From Bacteroidales bacterium (GTDB taxonomy: Bacteria > Bacteroidota > Bacteroidia > Bacteroidales > P3), in contig JAFVCA010000008.1 in NCBI GenBank assembly GCA_017479705.1, forward strand, positions 1-64,000: DNA of 64,000 bases. Direction: 5' to 3'. Below the pieces are notes generated by a model that saw only the letters and a program-made list of their open reading frames with translations, ran no database searches and was not told the DNA's origin. Below are positions 54,827 through 63,785 of this stretch, one piece after another. Within the stretch, counting starts at the first letter, position 1, and each line of letters begins with the position of its first letter. Position numbers and translations under genes: made by a program.

Positions 54827-57800
54827 ATGTACAGAATCCAATCACACCCTATCTTAGACATCCCGCAAAGCGAGACAGTAGAATTCATCTATGATGGAAA
54901 AACAATCAAGGCCCAGAAGGGCTATACCATTGCGGCAGCCCTGCATCAGGCGGGCTATCCCGTACACAGCCACAGCATTGACGGCCGAAACCGCAGCCTG
55001 AACTGCGGCATAGGCAAGTGTGGCGCTTGCGAGATGCTTGTAGACGGGCAGGTGCGGCGCATCTGCATCACCCCCGTGGACGGTGTGAAGGAGGTGCGCT
55101 CGGTGACGGCACACGAGGACGAGCTGCCCGACATGCGTGAGCATCAGCCCCGCGAGGTGAAGGTGTACAAGACGCAGGTGGCCATTATCGGTGCGGGCCC
55201 TGCGGGACTGGCATGCCGCGAGCAGCTGAACGCTTTCGGCATAACCAATCTGGTGATTGACAACAACAGCCGCATTGGTGGCCAATTCAATATGCAGACG
55301 CACCAGTTCTTCTTCTTCGAGAAGGAGAAACGGTTTGGCGGTATGCGCGGCTTCGATATTGCCAAGACCCTTGCGGGCGAAAGCCAGGAGGGAATACTGC
55401 TGAACAGCACGGTGTGGGACCTGCTGGAAGGAGGGCGCGTGGCGGTGAAGAATATTGTGACTGGCGAGATGTCATACGTCGACGCCGAGCACTTAGTGGT
55501 GGCCACGGGAGCTGTGCCCTTCATGCCCACGTTTGAGAACGACGATGTGCCGGGCGTGTATACAGCTGCTGTGTTCCAGAAGATGATGAACCAGGAGCAT
55601 ACCCTGCTGGGCAAGCGGGTGCTCACCGTCGGAGCCGGCAACATTGGTTACCTGACCTCGTACCAAGGCATGCAGGCGGGAGCCACCATCAAGGCCATCA
55701 TCGAGGCCATGCCCCGCGAGGGCGGGTTCCCCGTACAGGCCAACCGCGTGCGCCGACTGGGAATCCCCATCATGACGGGCTACACACTGGTGAGAGCCAT
55801 ACCCAACAAAGACTATACGGGCGTGACGGGTGCCGTCATAGCCAAATGCGAGAACTTCAAAGCCATCCCCGGCACGGAGCAGGTGATTGACGGCATTGAC
55901 ATCATCAACATCTGCACCGGCCTCATCCCGGACAACCAGCTGCTGGTGAAGGGCCGCGAGGTGTTCGGCTTCAACACCTACGGTGCGGGCGACGCCATCC
56001 GCATCGGCGAGGGTACAAGCGCCGTGCTGCGAGGCCGCCAGGTGGCATACGAAGTGGCTCAAGCCATCGGCATACGATTCAACTATGACGACTACCTCGA
56101 CATCTCACGCCAGTATATAGACTCGCAGCAGCACCCCGTGCGCATCCTTGCCGAACCCGCTCTGCCCACCGCCGAGCGCATGAAGCTGAAACCTTTTGTG
56201 CAGTTGGACTGCCTCTACGGCTTTGCGTGCAACCCGTGCAGCTTCTCCTGCCCGCAGGGAGCCATCAGCAAGCCCACCACCAGCAGCACGCCGAGGGTGG
56301 ATTACGACAAGTGCATAGGCTGCATGCAGTGCGTGACCAGCTGTCCCGGATTGGCCATCTTCGGCTACGACATGCAGAAACAGACCTGCTTCCTCCCCAT
56401 AGAGTATGAGGTGGCCGAGGGCGCAGAAGTCTTCCTCGTGGACAACAACGGCGCCAAGGTGGGCGAGGGCGTTATCGAGAAGATTGTCCGCAAACCCAAC
56501 AAGACCAATCTGGCCCGCGTCAAGGTGACTGTCGGCAGCGAAAAGATTACTGACATCAAGGGCTTTATTGCCAAAGACAGATACCCCGATCCTTTGGCCT
56601 TGAAACCGCTGGTGCCTGTCGAGAGCGAGACTTACGTCTGCCACTGTGAGGACATCAAGCTGGACCGCGTGCTGCGTGTCATCGGCAACCGCAAGACCAT
56701 TTCCGTGGACGAGCTGAAACACATCACCCGTCTGGGCATGGGCCCCTGCCGCGGCAAACGCTGCATTCCGCGTGCCAGACAGATACTCCGCTCCTACGGC
56801 ATAGAGCTGGTGGGCGATACCACACCGCGTGCACCCCTCTCCAACCAGGTGACCCTTGCCGACCTCTACACCCCCGGCACCACAGAACGGTTTGTCTATC
56901 CGCAGACCAACGCCGTGAAGAGGGAACAGGTGGAAGTGCTGATTGCCGGCGGCGGCATAGCGGGCAGTGCCCTGTTCCGCTACTTCTCCGAAGCCAGCCG
57001 CCAACCCGTCATGATTAACTACAGTCGCGGAGCTTCGTGGCGTTGCATCGGTGGTGGCCGTCCCGCATTCTCCAATCCCGACATTGCCGACATCGCCGTC
57101 CACAACCACGAAATCTTCAAGCAGATGCAGACGGAGTGCAACATCAACTACCGCACAACCCACTACGTCAACCTGGTCCACGACGAGGCTACATACAAGT
57201 CGCTTGATGCCTCCCGCGCCTGGAGTGATGCCTACATGATAGAGCGCAAGGACTTCAAGAAGGAGATTTCGCCCCTGTGGGACGACACACGCAACACCTA
57301 CAGCCATGCTCTGATTACACGTGACTGCTGGCAAGCCACTCCGGGCCGGGTGATCGACTACATCCGCTGGATAGGCGTGCAGAAAGGTGGCCGCTACTAC
57401 GAGGACTGCGAGCTGCTCCATGTGCAGCGCGTGGGCGGACACTATGTGGCCTTGGTTCGCAACCACGAAGGACAGTATATAGAATACACTTGCGACCATT
57501 TCGTCAACGCCATGGGCTGGGGTGCCGAGAAGTTTATCGACCAGCTCGATCTTGACACTGGCCTCTACCCCGTCAAGCACCAGGCCTTCATCACGCGCCG
57601 ACTGCCCATGATGGGTGTGGGTGGCAATCCGCTCGACATGATCATTGACCGCCGCCACTATAAAGGATTCAGTGCCGTCTACGGCCAACAGTGGGGGCAC
57701 ACAGGCCAGATTATCGGCTGCGCCAGTCCCGACACCGACGCCTACGAGGCTCGGCAGAACATCAAGTACAACAGCAAGGAATTCCTTGAAATCGTCTCCG

Positions 57801-58054
57801 AGGTCTTTGCCGAATGGATTCCCAATCTGCGTGAGGTGGGCTTCTTGGCTGTCTGGGCCGGACGTTACACAGAACCCCGCTACATCATCGACCCCGAAGT
57901 GGGCCTCTGCACAGGCCTGCGCGGCCACGGATTCATGCTGGGGCAGTATTTAGCCAAGCTTTATGTAGACAAATACTTGGGACGCGAAGTGCCCTCCTAT
58001 ATGGAAGACCTGAAGATTGGCGGTCACGGTCTCTCCGAGAACGCTTTCAAGTAA
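54827..58054 (+). CDS. Fused FAD/iron-sulfur oxidoreductase (HcnABC / amine-dehydrogenase-like)
   Basis: A 1075-aa single chain joining parts that are separate subunits elsewhere. In order: [2Fe-2S] Fer2_4 domain (CGIGKCGACE, ~65-95); pyridine-nucleotide-disulfide-type FAD domain (GAGPAGLAC ~122, VGAGNIGYL ~268); two [4Fe-4S] motifs (CNPCSFSCP ~468; CIGCMQCVTSCPG ~495-507); BFD-like [2Fe-2S] (CHCEDI ~605; GPCRGKRC ~640); and a DAO-type FAD oxidase domain (GGGIAGSALFRYF ~708 to the end). The same parts make HcnABC and proline/hydroxyproline or opine dehydrogenases, so the substrate is probably a secondary amine or amino acid. No signal peptide; cytoplasmic. Confidence 0.88.
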   Translation: MYRIQSHPILDIPQSETVEFIYDGKTIKAQKGYTIAAALHQAGYPVHSHSIDGRNRSLNCGIGKCGACEMLVDGQVRRICITPVDGVKEVRSVTAHEDELPDMREHQPREVKVYKTQVAIIGAGPAGLACREQLNAFGITNLVIDNNSRIGGQFNMQTHQFFFFEKEKRFGGMRGFDIAKTLAGESQEGILLNSTVWDLLEGGRVAVKNIVTGEMSYVDAEHLVVATGAVPFMPTFENDDVPGVYTAAVFQKMMNQEHTLLGKRVLTVGAGNIGYLTSYQGMQAGATIKAIIEAMPREGGFPVQANRVRRLGIPIMTGYTLVRAIPNKDYTGVTGAVIAKCENFKAIPGTEQVIDGIDIINICTGLIPDNQLLVKGREVFGFNTYGAGDAIRIGEGTSAVLRGRQVAYEVAQAIGIRFNYDDYLDISRQYIDSQQHPVRILAEPALPTAERMKLKPFVQLDCLYGFACNPCSFSCPQGAISKPTTSSTPRVDYDKCIGCMQCVTSCPGLAIFGYDMQKQTCFLPIEYEVAEGAEVFLVDNNGAKVGEGVIEKIVRKPNKTNLARVKVTVGSEKITDIKGFIAKDRYPDPLALKPLVPVESETYVCHCEDIKLDRVLRVIGNRKTISVDELKHITRLGMGPCRGKRCIPRARQILRSYGIELVGDTTPRAPLSNQVTLADLYTPGTTERFVYPQTNAVKREQVEVLIAGGGIAGSALFRYFSEASRQPVMINYSRGASWRCIGGGRPAFSNPDIADIAVHNHEIFKQMQTECNINYRTTHYVNLVHDEATYKSLDASRAWSDAYMIERKDFKKEISPLWDDTRNTYSHALITRDCWQATPGRVIDYIRWIGVQKGGRYYEDCELLHVQRVGGHYVALVRNHEGQYIEYTCDHFVNAMGWGAEKFIDQLDLDTGLYPVKHQAFITRRLPMMGVGGNPLDMIIDRRHYKGFSAVYGQQWGHTGQIIGCASPDTDAYEARQNIKYNSKEFLEIVSEVFAEWIPNLREVGFLAVWAGRYTEPRYIIDPEVGLCTGLRGHGFMLGQYLAKLYVDKYLGREVPSYMEDLKIGGHGLSENAFK

Positions 58055-58107
58055 ACAACCGATTAAATTGAAAAGTGAAAATTGAAAATTGAAACAAACT
58101 AACACAT

Positions 58108-58761
58108 TCAAGCATTCAAACATTCACAGACGCTTTCAAAACTATCGACAAGATGAGTGGGCTTTGCGGTGAGCAATTGACTGCGCGACTGGTTGCCATA
58201 GGTCACCCCGCAAGTGTGGCAACCAGCCGCCGAGCCCATTTGAAGGTCGTAGATTGTGTCGCCCACCACAAGAGTCTCCTCCGCGGAGAGGCCGAGGTCG
58301 TGGAGCACCTTCAGTGCAAGATCAGGAGCCGGTTTAGGCTTCAGCCCCTCATCCTCGCCATAGACATGGCTCAGCGGGATATACCTTTCAATGCCCAACT
58401 GCCGCACCAAGGGATCCAGCGAAATATGGTGGCGGGAGGAGACAATGGCCATCACTACGCCTTGCTGCTCCAGCTGATGGAGGGTTTCCAAGACATGGGG
58501 GAAGATGGTGATATGGTCCAGCGCAAGGGAGGGGAAGATGTTGCGGTAAATGGCTGCCGCCTCCTCCACCCGATTTGCGGGGGTTGCAGTGGCGAGGCGG
58601 AAACACTCTGTTAATGGCAGTCCGATGGTGGCAGAGACTGCCTCAGGGGCTGCCTCTGGCAGTCCCATCTGCCTCAGCGTGCCCTGCACAGTGCGGATTA
58701 TGCCCTGGCGTGTGTCGGCAAGGGTGCCGTCGAAGTCGAAGAGAATATTTTTGTATTTCAT
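58108..58761 (-). CDS. gph: HAD phosphatase, phosphoglycolate-phosphatase-like
   Basis: A 217-aa HAD subfamily IA protein: DFDGTLAD (nucleophile Asp and acid/base Asp near 9-11), an alpha-helical cap, IVSSR (motif II), KPKPAPD (motif III Lys) and VVGDTIYDLQMG (motif IV). It resembles Gph/PpaX-type phosphatases; the physiological substrate is uncertain. Confidence 0.88.
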   Translation of the reverse strand: MKYKNILFDFDGTLADTRQGIIRTVQGTLRQMGLPEAAPEAVSATIGLPLTECFRLATATPANRVEEAAAIYRNIFPSLALDHITIFPHVLETLHQLEQQGVVMAIVSSRHHISLDPLVRQLGIERYIPLSHVYGEDEGLKPKPAPDLALKVLHDLGLSAEETLVVGDTIYDLQMGSAAGCHTCGVTYGNQSRSQLLTAKPTHLVDSFESVCECLNA

Positions 58762-58875
58762 AGTAACGAAGAGGTAACGCCAAAAGTGCGGAAAAAGTGT
58801 TTGAGAATGTGGGAATGTTTGAATGTGTTAATATGTTAGTCTTGTTTCAATTTTCAATTTTCAATTTTTTTTGTG

Positions 58876-58883
58876 TATCTTTG
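58876..58883 (+). promoter_or_regulatory. -7 element for galK
   Basis: TATCTTTG lies 22 bp before the galK ATG, after AATTTTCAATTTTCAATTTT spacer and GAATGTG microrepeats (58800-58835). Confidence 0.8.
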
Positions 58884-58905
58884 CATCCAAATATTATATG
58901 CCATT

Positions 58906-60048
58906 ATGAACACTTCATCACTGCGCAAGCATTTCGAGCAGCATTTCGGAAAGCCGTCGGGTGGCAGCTATTGGATGGCCCCCGGACGCATCAATCTTAT
59001 TGGCGAGCACACCGATTACAATGGAGGATTTGTTTTCCCCGGAGCGGTGACACAAGCCATCACCGCCCTCATCGTACCCAACGGATCCCGCACAGTCAGG
59101 CTGTGGGCCGTCGACCTTGGCCAGGGCTGCGAGTTCTCCATCGACGATACCAATGGCCCCACGGTGGTTCATTTCCGCTACGTCTATGGCGTGGTGCGTG
59201 AACTGATGGAGCGTGGTGTGCAAGTGCAAGGCTTCGATGCCGTCTACCAGGGTGACGTGCCTCTCGGTGCGGGCATGAGCTCGTCGGCAGCTCTCGAATG
59301 TTGCTTTGCCAATGCCCTCAACGAGCTTTGCCACGGCGGCCTCGACAAGATGTCCTTGGCTCTTGTCGGTCAAGCCACAGAGCATAAATACATCGGCGTC
59401 AAGTGCGGTATCATGGACCAGTTCATCTCCATGTTCGGGCGTGAGGACTGTTTGGTGCGCCTCGATTGCCGCAGTGGCGAGTATGCCTACTTCCCCTGGC
59501 GCCCCGAAGGCTACCGGCTGGTGCTGGTGGACAGTTGCGTCAAGCACATCCTTGTGGGCTCCCCCTATAACGACCGTCGTCTCAGCTGCGAACGGGTGGC
59601 ACACCTTGCGGGAGTGGAAACCCTGCGCGACTGCACCCGCGAGAGCCTCGAGAGCCTCAAACCATCCCTCAGCGACGAAGACTACCGTCGTGCCCGCTTT
59701 GTCCTTGGCGAGTGCGAGCGCGTGCTGACCGTCAGCGACGCCCTTCAGCAGGGCGACTACACCACCGTTGGCCGGCAAATGTTCCTCACCCACGAAGGCC
59801 TCAGTCACGACTACGAGGTGAGCTGCGCCGAACTCGACTTCCTCGTCGACCTCGCACGCAGTCTCGGAGCCACAGGTGCGCGCATCATGGGCGGCGGCTT
59901 TGGCGGATGCTCCATCAACCTCCTCCCCGACGAGGTGTACGACACCTTCGTGGCGGAAGTCCCGCAGCGTTACGAGCGGCACTTCCGCCGCTCCTGCCGC
60001 ATCATTCCTGTTGCCATAAGTGGCGGAGCCTCCAAAATTGAAAATTGA
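58906..60048 (+). CDS. galK: Galactokinase
   Basis: A 380-aa GHMP kinase that starts the Leloir pathway. It has the galactokinase signature GRINLIGEHTDYNGG near residue 25, the ATP loop PLGAGMSSSAALE near 120, and the C-terminal GGGFGGCSINLL. The start ATG 58906 is set by the -7 element. A glycosidase likely to release galactose (GH97) follows on the same strand. Confidence 0.96.
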   Translation: MNTSSLRKHFEQHFGKPSGGSYWMAPGRINLIGEHTDYNGGFVFPGAVTQAITALIVPNGSRTVRLWAVDLGQGCEFSIDDTNGPTVVHFRYVYGVVRELMERGVQVQGFDAVYQGDVPLGAGMSSSAALECCFANALNELCHGGLDKMSLALVGQATEHKYIGVKCGIMDQFISMFGREDCLVRLDCRSGEYAYFPWRPEGYRLVLVDSCVKHILVGSPYNDRRLSCERVAHLAGVETLRDCTRESLESLKPSLSDEDYRRARFVLGECERVLTVSDALQQGDYTTVGRQMFLTHEGLSHDYEVSCAELDFLVDLARSLGATGARIMGGGFGGCSINLLPDEVYDTFVAEVPQRYERHFRRSCRIIPVAISGGASKIEN

Positions 60049-60056
60049 AAATTGAA

Positions 60057-60140
60057 ATGCGGCAACCACGTCCGCTCCCCGTTTCAATTTTCAATTTTTA
60101 CATTTCAATTGAATTAATACCGGCGGAGGTTCTCCGCCTC
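60057..60140. repeat. Short GC-rich hairpin repeats between galK and GH97
   Basis: The repeat GCGGCAACCACGTCCGCTCC (60059-60078) is a second copy of the one at 13677. GGCGGAGgttCTCCGCC lies at about 60122-60138 in TTAATACC context. Confidence 0.75.
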
Positions 60141-60158
60141 ACGAATTTACAAAAAGTC

Positions 60159-62177
60159 ATGAAGAAAATCCTATTCGCCGCGGCCCTCTGCATGCTCCTT
60201 GTGGGGCAGGACCTTGCCAAAGAGAAACGTTTCACCCTCTCGTCGCCCAATGGCAAACTTGTCAGCCACATCGTCTCCACCGCCGAAGGCGAGCTGACCT
60301 ACGACATCGTCTTCCGCGGCGTCACCCTCATGCTCCCCTCCCACATTGGCCTCAACCGCCAGTACGGCAACAGCGTCACCGCCGACATGTCACTCTCCCG
60401 AACCAACACCCGCACCATCGACGAAACCATCCCCTCCCCTTTCACCCGTCAGGCCTCCATGCGCAACCACTGCAACGAGCTCACCTTGCAACTTAAAAAC
60501 GGCCTCGCCGTCGACTTCCGCGCCTACGACGACGGCATCGCCTACCGCCTCCGCACCACCGAAGCCTGCACCGTGCGCTACGAGAAAGTGGAATACAACT
60601 TTGCGGGCGACTACCCCGCCACCGTCCCCTACGTCATCAACTACGACGAGGACGACTTTGCAGTCCAGTTCACCTCCTCATTCGAGAACCTCTACGAGAC
60701 CCATCCCCTCTCACAGTTAGACCCCGGCCGGATTTCCTTCCTGCCCCTGTTGGTACATGCTCCCGGTGGTGTCAAGGTGTGCCTCACCGAGACCCACCTT
60801 GAGCATTTCCCCGGCCTATACCTCTCCGCAGCCCAGCGTCCCGACTCGCCCTCCGACGTGCGGCTCGAAGGCGTCCACGCACCCCTTCCCAAAACCCTCG
60901 AACAGGGCGGCCACAACAACCTCCAGCTCCTCGTCAAGGAGCGCGAGGACTACATTGCCCGCCTCGCAGTCGGCGACTACATGCCCTGGCGCATAGCCAT
61001 CGTCACCGCCTCCGATGCCTCCTTGGCCGTCAGCAACCTCAGCTACCTGCTGGCAGCCCCCTGCCGCGTCAACGACATCAGCTGGATACGCCCCGGCAAA
61101 GTGGCGTGGGACTGGTGGAACAACTGGAACATCGAAGGCGTGGACTTCGTATCCGGCATCAACAACGACACCTACAAGCACTACATCGACTTCGCCTCCC
61201 GCTACGGCATCGAATACGTCATCCTTGACGAAGGCTGGGCCGTCAACGGCCAAGCCGACCTCTTCCAAGTGGTGCCGGAAATCGACCTGCCCATGCTGGC
61301 GGACTATGCCCGCCGGCGCAACGTGGGACTCATCCTCTGGGCGGGCTACTATGCCTTCGACCGCGACATGGAGCGCGTCTGCCGCCACTACAGCGAGATG
61401 GGCATCAAAGGCTTTAAAGTCGACTTCATGGACCGTGACGACCAGCTCGTCACCGATTTCTACTACCGTGCCGCGGCCATGTGTGCCAAATACCATCTCC
61501 TTGTCGACTTCCACGGTGCCTTCAAGCCCGCCGGTCTCAACCGCACCTACCCCAATGCCATCAACTTTGAAGGAGTGGCCGGCTTGGAGCAACTCAAGTG
61601 GGCTCCCGCCACGTGGAACCAGGTGCAGTACGATGTCGAAATTCCCTTCATCCGCCAGGTTGCCGGTCCCATGGACTACACCCAAGGAGCCATGCACAAC
61701 GCCGCCCAAGGATGCTACTCCCCCTGCTGGAGCGAGCCCATGAGCCAAGGCACCCGTTGCCACCAGCTGGCCCTCTACATAGTGCTCGAATCCCCCCTCA
61801 ACATGCTCTGCGACGCCCCCTCCAACTATGCCCGCGAGCCGGACTACACCCGCTTCGTCGCCTCCCTGCCCACCGTCTGGGACGAGACCGTAGCCCTGCA
61901 AGGCGAAGTAGGACAATACATCGTCATTGCCCGCCGCAAAGGCAACAGCTGGTACATCGGCGGCATCACCAACTGGACTGCCCGCGACGTTGAGTTAGAC
62001 CTCTCCACCCTCCCCGGCCTCAGCGGCACCCCCTCCGTGCTTCTCTATGCCGACGGAGCCAACGCCCACCGTAAGGGCACCGACCACACCGTGCGCCGCC
62101 TCAGCCTTGACGGGTCAACCCTCCGGGTCCACATGGCCCCCGGAGGCGGCTTCGTGGCGCAGATACAAATGCCCTGA
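60159..62177 (+). CDS. GH97 glycosidase, probably alpha-galactosidase type
   Basis: A 672-aa GH97 protein with a signal peptide (~1-20). The N-terminal beta-sandwich is followed by the barrel: KVAWDWWNNWNIEGVDF, YVILDEGW, GLILWAGYYAFDRDM, and KGFKVDFMDRDDQ (Asp near 421) with the NFEG block (Glu near 470). In GH97 an Asp nucleophile in this position marks retaining alpha-galactosidases, while SusB-type inverting alpha-glucosidases use Glu bases. The adjacent galK supports galactose release. Calcium-binding Glu residues are expected but not mapped. Confidence 0.9.
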   Translation: MKKILFAAALCMLLVGQDLAKEKRFTLSSPNGKLVSHIVSTAEGELTYDIVFRGVTLMLPSHIGLNRQYGNSVTADMSLSRTNTRTIDETIPSPFTRQASMRNHCNELTLQLKNGLAVDFRAYDDGIAYRLRTTEACTVRYEKVEYNFAGDYPATVPYVINYDEDDFAVQFTSSFENLYETHPLSQLDPGRISFLPLLVHAPGGVKVCLTETHLEHFPGLYLSAAQRPDSPSDVRLEGVHAPLPKTLEQGGHNNLQLLVKEREDYIARLAVGDYMPWRIAIVTASDASLAVSNLSYLLAAPCRVNDISWIRPGKVAWDWWNNWNIEGVDFVSGINNDTYKHYIDFASRYGIEYVILDEGWAVNGQADLFQVVPEIDLPMLADYARRRNVGLILWAGYYAFDRDMERVCRHYSEMGIKGFKVDFMDRDDQLVTDFYYRAAAMCAKYHLLVDFHGAFKPAGLNRTYPNAINFEGVAGLEQLKWAPATWNQVQYDVEIPFIRQVAGPMDYTQGAMHNAAQGCYSPCWSEPMSQGTRCHQLALYIVLESPLNMLCDAPSNYAREPDYTRFVASLPTVWDETVALQGEVGQYIVIARRKGNSWYIGGITNWTARDVELDLSTLPGLSGTPSVLLYADGANAHRKGTDHTVRRLSLDGSTLRVHMAPGGGFVAQIQMP

Positions 62178-62543
62178 GCCCTCCCGGCCCCCTCCTCGCC
62201 CCACCCCCGTGCCGACCATCGGCACCCACACTCACCGATGGCGACATTTTGAGACACATTGCCACACCAAAGGCAGCGAAACGCACACAGCTCGCGGAAT
62301 ATTTGCATCCACGCCTGCCAGAAAGGGTCACAAAACCCGTCTATACAGGCAATTAATCCGCCCCTCCAACCTTCGTTCAACGCTCCTTCAATATTGAATA
62401 AATATAGAAGGAGCGTTGAAGTCGTGTTTTAGAGAAGCTGAAAAGAAAATGCGGGGATGTGGGAATGTGGGAATGCTCGAATGTGGGAATGTTTGAATGT
62501 GTTAGTCGCGTTTTAATTTTTAATTATTAATTATTAATTGTTG
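62178..62543. repeat. Gap with palindromic element and GAATGTG microrepeats
   Basis: 62376-62420 is TTCAACGCTCCTTC/GAAGGAGCGTTGAA, a perfect 14-bp inverted repeat with a 17-nt AT loop; it is the inverted copy of 50827-50871. 62455-62505 is a run of GAATGTGG/GAATGTTT units, then TTAATTATTAATTATTAATT. No gene is seen. Confidence 0.75.
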
Positions 62544-63785
62544 TTAGATCTTGGTTTTGCGGACGGCGAAGAGAACGGCGAGGCCGCTGAGGGCCATGAC
62601 CATGATGGTGGTGTTGAGGAAATCCACCGTCCGCATGGCGACGGGGAAGGCGGAGACGACGAAGTTGCTGCCCATCTTGATGATGCCGAAATGCTGCTGG
62701 AGGAAGCAGACGAGGAATCCGACAGCCAAACCCGCAAAAACGCCGATGGCGGAAATCATCAGCCCCTCGATGCGGAAGATGCGGCGCACGGCGCGGCCCT
62801 CCATACCCATGGCGCGGAGGGTGGCCACGTCATGCCGCTTGTCCATCATAAGGAGGGAGAGGGAGGCCACAAGGTTGAGGGTGGAGATGAGGACGATGAG
62901 GGCGAGGATGAGGTAGATGCCCAACCGCTCGGAGCGGAAAACCTTGTAGTAGATGGGTTGCTGCTCGAAACGGTCGAGGACGCGGTAGCCGTCGCCTACC
63001 GCTGCACGGACGCGCTCCTTGACCCGCTCGGGCTTTGCGCCGGGGGCAAGGGAGAGGCAGAGCTGCGTGCACTCGTCGGGGGCATAGTCCATCAAGTAGC
63101 GGACAAAGTCGATGTCGGTGACCACGTAGCGGTTGTCTATGTCCTGCTGGATGTAGAAATTGCCGCCGGGAAGGGCGTAGCCGGTGTTGAAAGCCTCCTG
63201 CATGGTGAGGCCGAGGGCGACACCCCGTTTGGGAATATGCACCTGGGCGGGTACGTTGGAGACCTCGCGCACGCCGAGATTGTAGTACACCTCCGCACCC
63301 ATCAGGAGGTAGTGGATGACGGTGGTGTCCGCTACGCCGTCGTCGGCAGGGGCCTGCAGCGTGTCCACTAAGCGGTATGTGCCCTCGTAGAGCAGCGTGT
63401 CGAGACCCGTGACAAGGTGGTAGGCCTTGTCCACACCGCGCAGGGAGACGATGGCCTGGTTGTGGCGATAGGTCATCTCCGCGTTCTCCTCCACCACTTG
63501 CGAGACGGCGGAGACCCCCTCGACACGGCCGAGGCCGGAGAGCCCCGGAGAGGAGACACGGAGTGTTTTGCCTTGGGCGGGCTGCACCACAAGGGGAGCG
63601 TCAAAGGAGTTGAAAAGGGTCTGGGTCACCTCGCCGATGCCGTTGTAGACGCTCAGCACCACGATGAGGGCGGCAGTGCTGACGGCAATACCTATCAGCG
63701 AAATCTCCGAGATGACGTTGATGACGGTGCGTTGCTTGCGCGAGAAGAAGTAGCGCCGTGCTATGTGGAAACCGAGGTGCATCAA
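62544..63785 (-). CDS. LolC/LolE-type ABC permease (FtsX family)
   Basis: A 413-aa permease with one N-terminal membrane helix (ISLIGIAVSTAALIVVLSVYNG), a large periplasmic MacB-like domain (~60-260) and three C-terminal helices of the FtsX domain (IYLILALIVLISTLNLVASL; LMISAIGVFAGLAVGF; the last near 390). It fits the lipoprotein-releasing LolC/E family that passes lipoproteins to LolA. The ATG overlaps the rbfA stop (ATGA), an arrangement seen in Bacteroidota. Confidence 0.9.
   Translation of the reverse strand: MMHLGFHIARRYFFSRKQRTVINVISEISLIGIAVSTAALIVVLSVYNGIGEVTQTLFNSFDAPLVVQPAQGKTLRVSSPGLSGLGRVEGVSAVSQVVEENAEMTYRHNQAIVSLRGVDKAYHLVTGLDTLLYEGTYRLVDTLQAPADDGVADTTVIHYLLMGAEVYYNLGVREVSNVPAQVHIPKRGVALGLTMQEAFNTGYALPGGNFYIQQDIDNRYVVTDIDFVRYLMDYAPDECTQLCLSLAPGAKPERVKERVRAAVGDGYRVLDRFEQQPIYYKVFRSERLGIYLILALIVLISTLNLVASLSLLMMDKRHDVATLRAMGMEGRAVRRIFRIEGLMISAIGVFAGLAVGFLVCFLQQHFGIIKMGSNFVVSAFPVAMRTVDFLNTTIMVMALSGLAVLFAVRKTKI

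Noticed and set aside
56105-57928. Minus-strand open frame (607 codons) opposite the fused oxidoreductase
   Set aside because: Antisense artefact of codon bias; the plus-strand protein has intact cofactor motifs throughout.
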